From Thalassolituus oleivorans MIL-1 (GTDB lineage Bacteria > Pseudomonadota > Gammaproteobacteria > Pseudomonadales > Oceanobacteraceae), in assembly GCF_000355675.1 (NCBI RefSeq), contig NC_020888.1:62001-126000 (forward strand): a stretch of 64,000 bases of DNA, in the 5' to 3' direction. The position numbers and the translations under genes are program-made. The notes below the pieces were generated by a model. That model was not told the origin of the DNA. It did not search any database and saw only the letters and a program-made list of their open reading frames with translations. Of the stretch, positions 1 through 9,257 are shown piece after piece. Position 1 is the stretch's first letter. Each line of letters begins with the position of its first letter.

Positions 1-1626
1 AGTGGACAATGACGTCGTAGAACCTTCGCGATAGTCGACTAAATAATAGTTAGCGACGCCGCCGCTGACGAACTCTGCCATGATGCTAATATCACGACCA
101 TAAAGTTCGGTGCCTTTAATATCGGCAGGATCATTTGGGTTGCTAGCTGCTGTGCTAGAAACTAACTGAGATAGAGTCGTCGCCGCGTCGCCATCGGTTT
201 CGTAGTTGCCGTCACCGGTGCGCAGGAAGACGTTATTACACCAAGTATCCGTTGGCGAGAATGGGCCTGTAGCGTTGCCAGAGCCACCCCAGCATTCAGA
301 TACCGTTGCAACGTTATCGTTGAAAATAACGTGAATAGCCGAGTCACGAACAAAGCTTAAACGATATCCAGTAGCGCCCTCGCTAAAGGTTTCGGCAGGG
401 TCGAGTACGTATTCATAACGTTCGTCGTCGGCGAAGCTGGCGATGCGCTTGCCGGTTAAATCGACTGAAATACCGGTAATGACTTCCTTAGAGGCACCAA
501 GACCACCGCGCTTAACAATAACGCTATCGCCCGATACCGTAATGGTTTCAGAGCTATCCGAGACACAATTCCAAGCACCGCTATCCAAAATACAATCTTG
601 GTAGGTATCAGCATTGTCTTCTGAGTCAGCATCCCAAGATTCGGTTGAGCTGTTGTAAATGGAGCGCGTGATGGTGACGTTATTGCTGCTATCGGCGCTC
701 ACGGTGCCGTAAAAGAAATCAACAACGCCTTGGTCGTACTCATCACTTTCAAAAAAGTGCAGGCTGTCACCGGAAGTTAATACTTCGGCAATGCTTACAT
801 CGGTCGCACTGCGTTTTGCTTCGCGTTCGGCAAGATCGTCGTTAATGGTTGCGGTATCAACGTTGGCGCCGTCAACGCCACCCGAGGAAACAACATCATC
901 AGGATCAAAGCTTTCACCTGCGGCATCCACTTGTGCTGAAATAGTGTCAAGTGCAGCGACAACTTGTTTAACGATGAGTGACAGTAGGTCTTCAAACGCA
1001 ACACCAGTGCCGTCAGTGAGCTGTTTGACGGTTTCGATGTTATTTTGCATTACCACACGGGTAACCTGAGCCACCTTGTGCAGGCGCGCAAATTCAGCGC
1101 CATTGGTTTCATCACTACTACCGGCAACATAGTCGTCGGCAAGATCAATTTCGGTACCGAGTTTCGTTTGTACGCTAGCTTTGGCTTCGTCAGGAGTTAA
1201 ACCACTTTCACGCACCTCGTTCTGTACCATGGTGGTGAGAGGGCTAACGAAGTTATAACCCGCAGGTGCGGTTAAGGTGTAGGTTCGATCAATGGCAACG
1301 CCAGGGTTATCTTCGTCAATGGTTTCACCGACGACAATTTCTACCAGAATCGCAGTACTGGCTAGTTGCTCTGCGGTTACGCCTTCGAGGGTGTAGGCAC
1401 CGCCAGAGGTGGAAGTCGTTGATGGTTCGTCGGCATCACATTCTTGGTTGTCATTCAGATCTAAGCAGACGGTGGCTCCGGCTAAGTAACCGTCAGCGAC
1501 TTTACCCGATAATGATTCGCTGCCGGTTTCTGTCGAGGCAGAGGCGTTATCGTTATTGGTATTAGAGCAACCGACCAGTGCACTTGATACGCACATGGCT
1601 GCTAGCAATGGGGTAATTCGATTCAT
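1..1626 (-). CDS. Secreted lipoprotein, function unknown (3' end beyond window)
   Basis: The reading frame is open from ATG at 1626 to the left edge, giving about 542 residues without a stop, so the C-terminus lies outside the window. The N-terminus is a short hydrophobic signal ending in a lipobox (SALVGC), which predicts lipid anchoring. A low-complexity Asn/Ser/Ala linker follows, then a segment with VADGYLAGATVCLDLN followed by an acidic Asp/Asn-rich stretch (about residues 40-60). I associate this arrangement with large surface lipoproteins of marine gammaproteobacteria carrying a carboxypeptidase-regulatory-like fold. The rest is Asp/Ser/Thr-rich with scattered cysteines. No catalytic motif is visible. 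It is oriented like the next two genes but 265 bp from them. Confidence 0.75.
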   Translation of the reverse strand, partial: MNRITPLLAAMCVSSALVGCSNTNNDNASASTETGSESLSGKVADGYLAGATVCLDLNDNQECDADEPSTTSTSGGAYTLEGVTAEQLASTAILVEIVVGETIDEDNPGVAIDRTYTLTAPAGYNFVSPLTTMVQNEVRESGLTPDEAKASVQTKLGTEIDLADDYVAGSSDETNGAEFARLHKVAQVTRVVMQNNIETVKQLTDGTGVAFEDLLSLIVKQVVAALDTISAQVDAAGESFDPDDVVSSGGVDGANVDTATINDDLAEREAKRSATDVSIAEVLTSGDSLHFFESDEYDQGVVDFFYGTVSADSSNNVTITRSIYNSSTESWDADSEDNADTYQDCILDSGAWNCVSDSSETITVSGDSVIVKRGGLGASKEVITGISVDLTGKRIASFADDERYEYVLDPAETFSEGATGYRLSFVRDSAIHVIFNDNVATVSECWGGSGNATGPFSPTDTWCNNVFLRTGDGNYETDGDAATTLSQLVSSTAASNPNDPADIKGTELYGRDISIMAEFVSGGVANYYLVDYREGSTTSLST

Positions 1627-1891
1627 GCTGTAACTCCTAACTAATGACGTGACCTTCGGTCGATGCACTGAGTTAAGCAGTTATTTGGCGAGTGTTTTGA
1701 AAAATACACCTACAAAATGTAGTTATTTATCGTTAAGAAATGTTGCTGAATTGTGCAGGTCGCTCAGGTTCTGGGCTGCAGAAGTTTAGATACTGTTATT
1801 CTTGTTATTTAGCAGGAAGTGGCTGACAGGAATGTCCGCCACTTATTAAAAACCTAGGGATTTACTCGGTTTTAATTCAGTAATGGCAGTG

Positions 1892-2797
1892 CTACTTATG
1901 TAGCCAAACCTTATTACTGATTCCCGCAAGTTCTTGATCGACAATGACACTAGCGGCATCAAGAGCGACATCATGCACAGCGCCATTGGCGATTACTTCA
2001 TAGGAGATGGTCGTTTTTTCTCCTGCACCAAGGCTCTCTAGCGTGTGTTCCCATAACAAACGCTGATCATTGACTTCACCCTGATAGAGTGTAAAGCCTT
2101 CTCCTTCGCCGGAAAAATCACGCGGATCTAGGCTGTCTTTAATAATTAAGCCTTTCGCCGTTTCTTTGCCGACGTTGGTTAGGGTGAGCGACACGGTCAC
2201 AGGCCCTTCTTTAATCGGATTAGGTGTTAGGGTTTTGTGAATGCGTACATTCACTGGCGCCATGGTATAGAGCATGGTCAGAGGCGATGTGTATTGCCCG
2301 CGAGAAAACAAAATATACGACGGTACAGCTCCTTCGTTCTCGATTAGCGGCGGTGTGGCTTTCATCAATGGGCTGCCACCCTCTGGCAGAGATACGGCAA
2401 CGTTCACCGATTCAACGGCGTTTTGGGGTAGGTCACCATCCATTAAAATGGTTAAATCAATCGCCGCCTTTTGAATATGACCGCGTTCGCCGCGGTATTG
2501 CACATCCGGTGCTACCGCTATGGTCGCTGTATTGCCACGCGTTAAAGTAATCGGTTGGCTATCACCGCCACGAAATCCGATTGTGCCGGTGAAGTTCTTT
2601 TCGGAGCTATTGGTAATGGTCAGCTTGATATCTGTCGTCGGTGCGGCACCATCTTGTAACGCTATCTTGCCTTCCATATGGGTGATAATAATACCTGCAG
2701 GTCCGACGTCCATCGTCGATATTTTTTGCTCAACAGCAAGGGTGCTAGCACTGACAATAACGCCAACCAAGCAGCCCATCATACGTAACCAATTCAT
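1892..2797 (-). CDS. Exported DUF11-like beta-sandwich protein
   Basis: About 301 residues with an N-terminal signal peptide (hydrophobic stretch ending near STLA). The C-terminal half (about residues 180-285) fits a DUF11/conserved-repeat beta sandwich: a KTLTPNPIKEGPVTVSLTLTN-type opening, a central LTNVGKETAKGLIIKD segment and a closing Ser/Gly strand. Such domains usually act as surface spacers or adhesin modules. Two ATGs lie six bases apart. The one at 2797 is preferred because GAGGA then sits six bases upstream, whereas it directly abuts the ATG at 2803. The gene starts 23 bp after the transglutaminase-like lipoprotein ends, so the two are probably co-transcribed and may act together at the cell surface. 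Exact role unknown. Confidence 0.72.
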   Translation of the reverse strand: MNWLRMMGCLVGVIVSASTLAVEQKISTMDVGPAGIIITHMEGKIALQDGAAPTTDIKLTITNSSEKNFTGTIGFRGGDSQPITLTRGNTATIAVAPDVQYRGERGHIQKAAIDLTILMDGDLPQNAVESVNVAVSLPEGGSPLMKATPPLIENEGAVPSYILFSRGQYTSPLTMLYTMAPVNVRIHKTLTPNPIKEGPVTVSLTLTNVGKETAKGLIIKDSLDPRDFSGEGEGFTLYQGEVNDQRLLWEHTLESLGAGEKTTISYEVIANGAVHDVALDAASVIVDQELAGISNKVWLHK

Positions 2798-2820
2798 GTT
2801 CATTCCTCTTTAATCTGGGC

Positions 2821-3888
2821 TTATGGCGCGACGTCTTCGTAGTAACCTTGGTAGCTCCAGGTATTGCCGTTGCTACGTCCGCCAGGATAATTATGCGTAT
2901 TATCTTTTAAATAATCGTGATTCAGGTCAGCGGTTCCACGCGGGCCATGCTCTTCATTCCATCCGTAATAGCTTTGGTGGGCATCCCAAGTATGGGTTTC
3001 TAGCCAGCGGTCGATGGTGCCGTAATCCATTAAGCGAAAGGCGCCTTGGTAAAGTACGACGTTATATTCGTGGCTCACTGGATTATCAATTACATCCCAG
3101 ATTGCCCACGGCGCGAAGCCTAACGCTCGCAAGAGGGCAGCGCGTAAAATCGCATGGTCTTCGCAGTCGCCCATAAAATCATCCGATGAACTGACGTTAT
3201 TTAAGTCGCCGGAGATGGTTAAGGTCAAATCGGCCGGTTGTGGAAAGTCCCATCCCGGAGAGTAGGATTCGTAGCCATTGTCAGCAAAGACTTGGCGGTT
3301 GAGTTCGTCCGAGCGCCAGCTCATATGCTGAGAAACATAGCGCGCAACCGCTTCCACCATATGATCGGCGGTGGCTAATACCTGAGTAGTTGTTAAGCCT
3401 CGGGCGTTGGCGTATTCAATAACGGCATTCTGTGCATGGGTGCGAACAACGGCTTTATCTAACCGATAAAGATTCGGCCCTGTTTGCTCGGCAGTGCTAT
3501 TGGGGTAACCATTGTTACTGCCTGATGCAACTGTGTAGCGGTAATGGCCTTTCGGGTTAGCGATGTAAAGTGAGCCTGTGTTGGTTTTTACACCATAGTT
3601 CGAATGCGCATAGACTTTATACGGCAGCATCATATTGCTAAATATGGGATAGGGGCCGCCGGTATATTCTAACGACGAGGCACTGGTGGAGGCGACGATG
3701 CTACCACCGACTTCTAGCTCAAGTAGGCTGACATTACCTTTCACCCCGCCTTTGCTGGCACTAAAAACAATGCTCTTATCAGCATCGGGGTGAATTAAAT
3801 TCGTTTGTACGCTGGGGCTACATCCTAAGAGTAGTGAAACGCCACCCAGTAGCATGCCGATAAGACTCGCCGTCGGCTTTAAGTTCAT
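2821..3888 (-). CDS. Transglutaminase-like lipoprotein
   Basis: 355 residues from ATG 3888, chosen because AAGGAGA lies upstream at good spacing; an in-frame ATG at 3927 has no ribosome site. The N-terminus is a lipoprotein signal with lipobox LLLGC. Residues about 235-290 resemble a transglutaminase-like cysteine protease core: GDCEDHAILRAALLRALG (Cys nucleophile), then SHEYNVV (candidate His) and MDYGTIDRW (candidate Asp). Such domains cleave or crosslink peptides, or act as inactive scaffolds. The gene precedes the DUF11-like gene by 23 bp, which suggests a lipoprotein enzyme plus an exported partner. Substrate unknown. The triad assignment rests on motif spacing only. Confidence 0.72.
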   Translation of the reverse strand: MNLKPTASLIGMLLGGVSLLLGCSPSVQTNLIHPDADKSIVFSASKGGVKGNVSLLELEVGGSIVASTSASSLEYTGGPYPIFSNMMLPYKVYAHSNYGVKTNTGSLYIANPKGHYRYTVASGSNNGYPNSTAEQTGPNLYRLDKAVVRTHAQNAVIEYANARGLTTTQVLATADHMVEAVARYVSQHMSWRSDELNRQVFADNGYESYSPGWDFPQPADLTLTISGDLNNVSSSDDFMGDCEDHAILRAALLRALGFAPWAIWDVIDNPVSHEYNVVLYQGAFRLMDYGTIDRWLETHTWDAHQSYYGWNEEHGPRGTADLNHDYLKDNTHNYPGGRSNGNTWSYQGYYEDVAP

Positions 3889-4107
3889 GGCAACTTTCTC
3901 CTTGGCAGCATTCATGCTGCAATCCATTTGATCATGGGCTGCGATACATCCGTTATCTAGTCATTCGCCGCTCAGCACAGGAGTGTGCAGGGTTTGGGGG
4001 CGCGTAGGCAAGTAAGATTGAGCATAACTTGACGTTAAACTCAGCAAATTAGACAGAAACTTGCCGCCATCGGAGGGATGTGGCCGAACTAGGCTTGGTA
4101 ATAGACG

Positions 4108-4779
4108 TCAGTGTTGTTCAAGCCAGCGTCTTTCTTCTTCTGGCGTTAAGCGCTCAGCACCGAAAGTGACATCGTTAGACGATGCGGGTTGGTAGTCGGC
4201 GGTATCGTTGTCGAGTGTTGTAATTTCCCACCCATGATTGTGCCAGCAGCCGATTATAGTGTTGGAGCCTTCAGCGCGATGCAGCATTAATTCGCGACAG
4301 ATTTCACCGTTACTTGTCCGCCAACTCTGCACTAACTCGGCACGAGAATCATCATAGCTGCGTATTTCACCGCTGCTCAGTTCTGACAACAAAACTTGCT
4401 CTTGTGCATAGGGTGAGGTGACTGAGACAGTACGCCATAGAGCACCGACTGCAAACAGAACACTGGCGGCGACGGCTAAGCTAGTAATGCGAGTTAACAA
4501 AGGCTTCTTCGTTGGCAGGGTAACGACCTTGTTCATGGTGGACGTTGCCAAGTCCATTGATGGTGCCGAGTTGATTAAGTCTATTAAGGCACCGTTGTCA
4601 GCTTGCTCATCGACACGTTTAAAATAGTCTCGGGCGATTTCGTCAGCGGCTCGCAAGGCATCCACACGTCGTTGCAGTTCTGCGTTGGCGGCGATGTCCT
4701 CGGCGCACTGTTGGTATTCGCTCGGTGATAGTTCGTTATCTAAAAATGCAGATAATTGTTCATCGCTGTAATTAGTCAT
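4108..4779 (-). CDS. Anti-sigma factor, single-pass membrane
   Basis: 223 residues from ATG 4779, preceded by AAGGGGAG; an in-frame upstream start would overlap the sigma gene and lacks support. The N-terminus (DEQLSAFLDNELSP) is the typical cytoplasmic sigma-binding helix of anti-sigma factors. No HxxxCxxC zinc motif is present, so this is a non-ZAS type. One transmembrane segment lies near residues 98-115 (SLAVAASVLFAVGALW), followed by a periplasmic domain of about 100 residues containing two cysteines. It begins 10 bp after the sigma reading frame ends. By family analogy it holds the sigma factor at the membrane until a periplasmic signal releases it. Confidence 0.85.
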   Translation of the reverse strand: MTNYSDEQLSAFLDNELSPSEYQQCAEDIAANAELQRRVDALRAADEIARDYFKRVDEQADNGALIDLINSAPSMDLATSTMNKVVTLPTKKPLLTRITSLAVAASVLFAVGALWRTVSVTSPYAQEQVLLSELSSGEIRSYDDSRAELVQSWRTSNGEICRELMLHRAEGSNTIIGCWHNHGWEITTLDNDTADYQPASSNDVTFGAERLTPEEERRWLEQH

Positions 4780-4789
4780 TGCTCTCCCC

Positions 4790-5304
4790 TTAAATATCGC
4801 CAACGCTGCGGCTGAGTTGCTGACGTGCGCGGGTTAAACGGCTCATTACCGTGCCGATCGGTACGTTAAGAATATCGGCTGCTTCTTGATAGCTGCGGCC
4901 TTCTACAGCCACTAAGTAGAGCACGGAGCGCATTGCCTCATTCAATTTTTGCATGTGAGATTGAACCTTGTTTAAGGCGGCGCTGGCGCTGTAAACCTGT
5001 TCGGTCGATAGCGTTTGCTGCTCATAATCATGTTCTTCGTCCCACGTTTCGCTGGGCTTCTGTTTACGCATGGTATCGATCCAATAGTTTCGACATAAAC
5101 GGTACAACCAGCGATCAAAATGGCTATCGACTTGGTATTGTTGCCATCGACTGAGTGCGCGTTCAACCGATGCCTGCAATAGATCCTCCGCATTTTGCGG
5201 ATGTGATGTTAGGGCGTAGCAATAGCGCCGCAATGCTGGCAATGCTGGCAATGCGGCAATGCGGCAATCAGTTGTTGGCGAAAGGCCGATTCGGTTGTAT
5301 CCAT
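4790..5304 (-). CDS. ECF sigma factor, apparently frameshifted near its N-terminus
   Basis: The protein read in the downstream frame has sigma-70 region 2 (SHPQNAEDLLQASVERALSR, then FDRWLYRLCRNYWIDTMRKQ) and region 4 (AMRSVLYLVAVEGRSYQEAADIL with an HTH), so it is an ECF sigma factor. The natural start appears to be ATG 5304, which encodes MDTTESAFRQQLIAALP, a good ECF N-terminus. That frame reaches a stop after 31 codons because the 8/9-bp repeat tract at 5231-5268 puts the two halves out of register. Removing one 8-bp unit or adding one base would restore a protein of about 170 residues. In the frame actually open, upstream ATGs (5341, 5440) have no ribosome site and give an atypical N-terminus. 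Likely regulates the divergent subtilase gene and/or itself. Confidence 0.75.
5231..5268. repeat. 8/9-bp tandem repeat in sigma-factor gene
   Basis: Two copies of CAATGCTGG (5231-5248) are followed by two copies of CAATGCGG (5249-5264) and a partial CAAT. Read on the minus strand this is GCATTGCC with or without an extra A, encoding a Leu-Pro-Ala run. The nine-base units keep frame and the eight-base units shift it, so copy number decides whether the sigma factor is readable. Confidence 0.85.
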
Positions 5305-5365
5305 ACCTGTAACAACGCCCGTTAATGGGCTTTATTCCCATGTTGTGAAATAAAAATGCAAAATC

Positions 5366-5382
5366 TTCGTTATAGTGACGAA
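5366..5382. promoter_or_regulatory. Small dyad between divergent sigma and protease genes
   Basis: TTCGT-7 bp-ACGAA is a perfect 5-bp inverted repeat in the 106-bp gap between the presumed sigma start (5304) and the subtilase start (5411). It could be an operator or part of divergent promoters. It is short enough to be chance. Confidence 0.25.
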
Positions 5383-5410
5383 AGCTGCCAAGTTTGTACC
5401 GAGGAACTTC

Positions 5411-6778
5411 ATGAAACGCAACACCGCCAGTTGGCGCCATTTTGTTATTTCGACCTGCCTGCTCGTCGCTGTGGGCTGTGTGTGGGCGGATGACGATGCA
5501 GAAGAAGCGTTAGAACAATCGATGACGGCAGAGATAGAAAGCGAGGATGAAGATGAGGCCTTTGAACGCGCCGAGCACGACATTGAGAATTCGCTTGAAG
5601 AGCAATTTGAGGGAGCCGAAGAATTAGAAGATGAACTCGAAGAGCGCTTAGAACGTATGTTTGAGGCTCGCAGTCATGGTGATGATGATTTCATCACCCA
5701 AGGCATTGAGGATCATATTCATCAACTTTGGCAACTCGAAGAGATGCTCGATGAAAGTGGTTTTCCTGCGCTACCTGAACAAACCATCGCTTTGCTAACC
5801 GAGCAAGAATTAAACGATGCCAAAGCGAGTGGTGCAGATATTATCGCCACCGAAGTCATGACAGAATTAGGTGGAATTTTAGTTACCTTCGGCGATTCGC
5901 GTGTAGTACCACCAAAAGACTCAGATAGTAATCATTTATATGGGCTGGACGGGACAACGACGCCATCTTCAATATCGACTCCTGTGCCGACGTTGGCAAA
6001 GATGATGGGCATATCGGCTCCGATATCTTTACCCGTTAAGATCGGTTTGATGGACTCTCATATTCAGGAGGACCATCCTTGTTTAACCGGTGTACACATT
6101 AATCAAGCGGCTTATTACCCGCCCGAGGCAACGAATGACGATGCTCACGGGACTGCGATGGCATCAATATTCGCAGGTCGAGCGGATTGTGCGGCGCCAG
6201 GCATATTAGCGCAGGCGGAGTTAGACAATGCTGTGGTATTTGCTCGCACAGATCATGGCTTAGTGGTGGCGACCGCAGCTGATTTAGTCGCTGGCTTGAA
6301 TTGGTTACTAGCGCAACAGGTTAATGTGATTAATCTTTCTTTGTCTGGGCCCCCGAATCGAGTGCTAGAAGAAGCATTAAATCGTGTTCATGATCGCGGC
6401 GTGGTCATCGTCGCCTCGGCTGGCAATGATGGCCCGGCTGCCTTTCCTCGTTATCCTGCCGCGTATTCTAGTGTGGTGGCCGTGACAGCAATTGATGCCG
6501 CGCTGAATATTTATTCGCGAGCTTGCCAAGGGGACCACATCGCCTTCTCTGCCCCTGGTGTTGGGGTTCGAGTTGCGGATGCAAGCACAGGACGCGAACA
6601 AACAATGGACGGCACCTCGGTTGCTGCGGTATTTGTTGCCACTGCATTGGCGTTAGAACAGAGTGACGGCGCAAATAAAGTAGAGCGTATGGAAGTTCAG
6701 GCCAAAGATTTAGGCGCTCGCGGCAAGGACACTGTTTTTGGTTACGGGCTTCCACAACTGCGAGCAGCTTCTAACTGA
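5411..6778 (+). CDS. Secreted subtilisin-like (S8) serine protease
   Basis: 455 residues from ATG 5411, which has GAGGA six bases upstream; the longer in-frame start at 5375 lacks one. A signal peptide (ending near GCVWA) is followed by a very acidic segment of about 80 residues rich in Asp/Glu, possibly a propeptide or metal-binding spacer. The catalytic domain shows the S8 triad: Asp215 in IGLMDSHI, His246 in AHGTAMASIFAG, Ser403 in DGTSVAAVF. It should cleave proteins outside the cytoplasm. It is divergent from an ECF sigma/anti-sigma pair and 30 bp upstream of an outer-membrane barrel gene, so the four genes probably form one regulated envelope system. The substrate could be the anti-sigma factor, the barrel's client or environmental protein; this is inference. 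Confidence 0.88.
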   Translation: MKRNTASWRHFVISTCLLVAVGCVWADDDAEEALEQSMTAEIESEDEDEAFERAEHDIENSLEEQFEGAEELEDELEERLERMFEARSHGDDDFITQGIEDHIHQLWQLEEMLDESGFPALPEQTIALLTEQELNDAKASGADIIATEVMTELGGILVTFGDSRVVPPKDSDSNHLYGLDGTTTPSSISTPVPTLAKMMGISAPISLPVKIGLMDSHIQEDHPCLTGVHINQAAYYPPEATNDDAHGTAMASIFAGRADCAAPGILAQAELDNAVVFARTDHGLVVATAADLVAGLNWLLAQQVNVINLSLSGPPNRVLEEALNRVHDRGVVIVASAGNDGPAAFPRYPAAYSSVVAVTAIDAALNIYSRACQGDHIAFSAPGVGVRVADASTGREQTMDGTSVAAVFVATALALEQSDGANKVERMEVQAKDLGARGKDTVFGYGLPQLRAASN

Positions 6779-6808
6779 ATGGAATTACCGCAAAGAAGGA
6801 TTTAAATC

Positions 6809-7711
6809 TTGTATGTGAAAACGTTATTGGGACCAGTGCAAACCGCCTTCATGTTGGCGGTTTTTGCCGTTTCGGCGCAGGCGGAATTCAGCGCCGAATT
6901 GGCTGCAGGCTTGGAGTACGACAGCAATGTGGCCGTAGACTCTATTGATAGCACTTCAGGTCTTGGTGATTGGTCGAGAAATCTTAATGTTGCGCTTGGA
7001 GCTAGCGGCCGGTGGTCGGCCAATTGGGAATGGAATGGCCGCTACCAAGGTTACGACAGTCAGTGGCAAAACTACTCGCAATACGATACCCAAATGCACA
7101 CCGGCCTGGGCAAAGTAACGTACAAATCCTCACATTTTATTAACGAGTTAGCGGGCGTTTATGCGCAAGCAGATGTGAATGGTCAGGCGTTTTTAACCAT
7201 GCGGCGTATTAGCCCCGCGACGGGTTCTTTTATTGGTCAGCAGTGGTATTGGCGTGCGCAATATGACCGCACGCAAAAGCAGTTTGTCGATTACCCATTA
7301 CGCGATAGTGATGGTGACGCAGTGGGTTTATATCTCTATCGCTTTCTCGATAAAACCCGCCATTTTATCAGTGCTAATGTGCAATTGAAGCGCGAACAAA
7401 CCCCGGATGATATTTATCAATATCAAGGCGGTATCGTACGCCTCGGGTGGAAACGGGCTTGGCAAGTTGGAGCTGATACTGTGAGCACACAGATAAAGGC
7501 TCGTTATGAAGTGCGCCAATACGATGGCATTCGCAGCGATATTCTCGCCGCGCGCCACGATGACAAAATCCGTTTAAGCGCCGATCTTGATTGCAAATGA
7601 CACCGCGTTGGAGCGCCCAGTTCGAGTTGATTCGCGACTGGAATGAATCGAACCTCCAAGCCGCGGATTACAAGCAATTCCGTATTGATAGCAGAATACG
7701 CTGGCGCTACT

Positions 7712-7713
<2 letters not shown>
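6809..7713 (+). pseudogene. Outer-membrane beta-barrel protein, C-terminus frameshifted
   Basis: Starts with TTG 6809, eight bases after AAGGA. A signal peptide (MLAVFAVSAQA) is followed by alternating aromatic/polar beta strands (for example WEWNGRYQGYDSQW and FISANVQLKREQ), typical of an outer-membrane barrel. The open frame stops at 7600 after 263 residues. The next frame continues without a gap as TPRWSAQFELIRDWN and ends RIDSRIRWRY at 7711, a classic barrel C-terminus with a terminal aromatic. One missing T near 7591-7592 explains the break; the intact protein would be about 300 residues. The last stop codon overlaps the start of the glmS remnant. Either a real inactivation or a sequence error. 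Its partner is probably the subtilase upstream. Confidence 0.78.
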
Positions 7714-7912
<199 letters not shown>

Positions 7913-7919
7913 TTGTTCG

Positions 7920-8075
7920 ATGGCCTTAGGGAATGAAAAAGAAGGTGTTCTAGCCAAAGATCTCAAAGAGCTGAAAGTTGGAGTGGCTTATCCGTTTCTA
8001 TTGGAGCTGTATCATGATTACCAGCAGGGGATATTGGAGCGTTATGATAGGTTGGTGCCGGAAGTATTGAACCAA
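7920..8075 (+). pseudogene. Fragment resembling DUF262 (GmrSD-type restriction) protein
   Basis: This short plus-strand stretch encodes [18 protein letters not shown] followed by KVGVAYPFLLELYHDYQQG. I recognise the latter as the conserved helical segment of DUF262 proteins, which form the nuclease/ATPase part of GmrSD-type type IV restriction enzymes. Neither the N-terminal DUF262 motif nor the C-terminal DUF1524 nuclease is present, so only about 45 codons survive. It directly follows the glmS remnant. The assignment is from memory of the family pattern; a chance match is possible. Confidence 0.45.
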
Positions 8076-8107
8076 AATAAGTGGCACCATGTTAGCTTAA
8101 TGTATGT

Positions 8108-9118
8108 TCAAATTTTTATACGATGAGCTGAGGCGTAGAATATAGCCATGCCAGGACATACCAAAAAATCATGATTCGGGTTTACGAGTAATGTGTCACT
8201 TTTTACCGCGATGAGTGTGGCGTTGAACTTTTTCTTTAAATCGACCATTAAAGATAAATAGTCCGTTTTGTCGAAATCATCACCAAGATTTGTGCGATAT
8301 AGGTTTTCACCATCTAGCGTTGAGATTAACTGCTGAATAACATCGCTGGATTCACGATCCTGAAGTTCTTGAGCCATAAGATAAACATTGGATGGTAATA
8401 GCACTTGATTCAAGCAGCCTTGGTCGACGGGTAAACCCAATATTTTGGTCCGATGAGATTCGTTATTTAAATAACAGACCATATGCGCATGTGTATTAAT
8501 TGAGCGAAACACATAGGCCGCAAAGAAGGTTTGATTGTCATCTTCCCCATGGATAATGACATTGGCAGCGTCGCTGGCACAGGATCGTTGCAGTACATCC
8601 TCAGAAGATAATTCGCCCTGAACAAAACCGATATTCGTATCTGGAAGAGGATGGGTTACTTGTGATTCAGAACATATGACGATGTGCTCGTCCGGATTAT
8701 TTGCCAGTAATTCAGTGATTACTTGCTCGGTGCTTCCTTTGCGGTATCCCATAAGAATAGTGTGATCAGTCAGGTTCATATAACCAAGTCCCTTCATTCG
8801 TTTTTGTGATAAATCCAATATAAATTCTGATAACTTACCAATAATAAGACCAATCGCACCTATTCCAAGAATCATAATGAAACCTGCGATGGTTTGACCG
8901 GAGTTTGTTTTGGGTGAAAAATCACCATAACCTACCGTCGTAATGGTAACGATAAACCACCAAGAGTAGTGCGCTAAAATCTGAGTTTCATCTGACAGCC
9001 ACATGCCGACATAACCTAAGGTATACAGGCCAGTGATGATGATAGACAGCGTCAACCAAGCGTTGGAATACATCCTAAAGGATAGGCGCCTGAGATATTT
9101 ACTTAACAAAATTTGCAT
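8108..9118 (-). CDS. Two-TM potassium channel with RCK domain
   Basis: 336 residues. Two transmembrane helices (about 20-40 and 70-95) flank a pore loop with the selectivity filter TVGYGD at residues 61-66. An RCK/TrkA-N nucleotide-binding domain follows (HTILMGYRKGSTEQVITEL, then HIVICSES and later VIIHGEDDNQTFFAAYVFR). It should pass K+ across the inner membrane and be gated by a cytosolic ligand. The RCK glycine pattern is GYRKGS rather than GxGxxG, so nucleotide preference is unclear. It lies 139 bp downstream of the spermidine-synthase homologue in the same direction, either as last gene of the island operon or with its own promoter. Polyamines block many K+ channels, so linkage to a polyamine enzyme may be functional; this is inference. 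Confidence 0.85.
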   Translation of the reverse strand: MQILLSKYLRRLSFRMYSNAWLTLSIIITGLYTLGYVGMWLSDETQILAHYSWWFIVTITTVGYGDFSPKTNSGQTIAGFIMILGIGAIGLIIGKLSEFILDLSQKRMKGLGYMNLTDHTILMGYRKGSTEQVITELLANNPDEHIVICSESQVTHPLPDTNIGFVQGELSSEDVLQRSCASDAANVIIHGEDDNQTFFAAYVFRSINTHAHMVCYLNNESHRTKILGLPVDQGCLNQVLLPSNVYLMAQELQDRESSDVIQQLISTLDGENLYRTNLGDDFDKTDYLSLMVDLKKKFNATLIAVKSDTLLVNPNHDFLVCPGMAIFYASAHRIKI

Positions 9119-9257
9119 GATTTAAAAGATCCTAGCTTTTAGCATTGTTCTTATTCCTGAACTTAACATGCGCACTTTAATATGCGGAAATTAGACATTG
9201 AGTCTTTTAATAAATGTGTTTAAGAGAGAACATGATTTTAAATGATATTGCAGCCTA

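Noticed and set aside
5305-5440. N-terminal extension of the sigma factor from ATG 5341 or 5440
   Set aside because: No ribosome site, a sequence unlike any ECF N-terminus, and it overlaps the divergent protease leader; the ATG 5304 frame fits the family far better.
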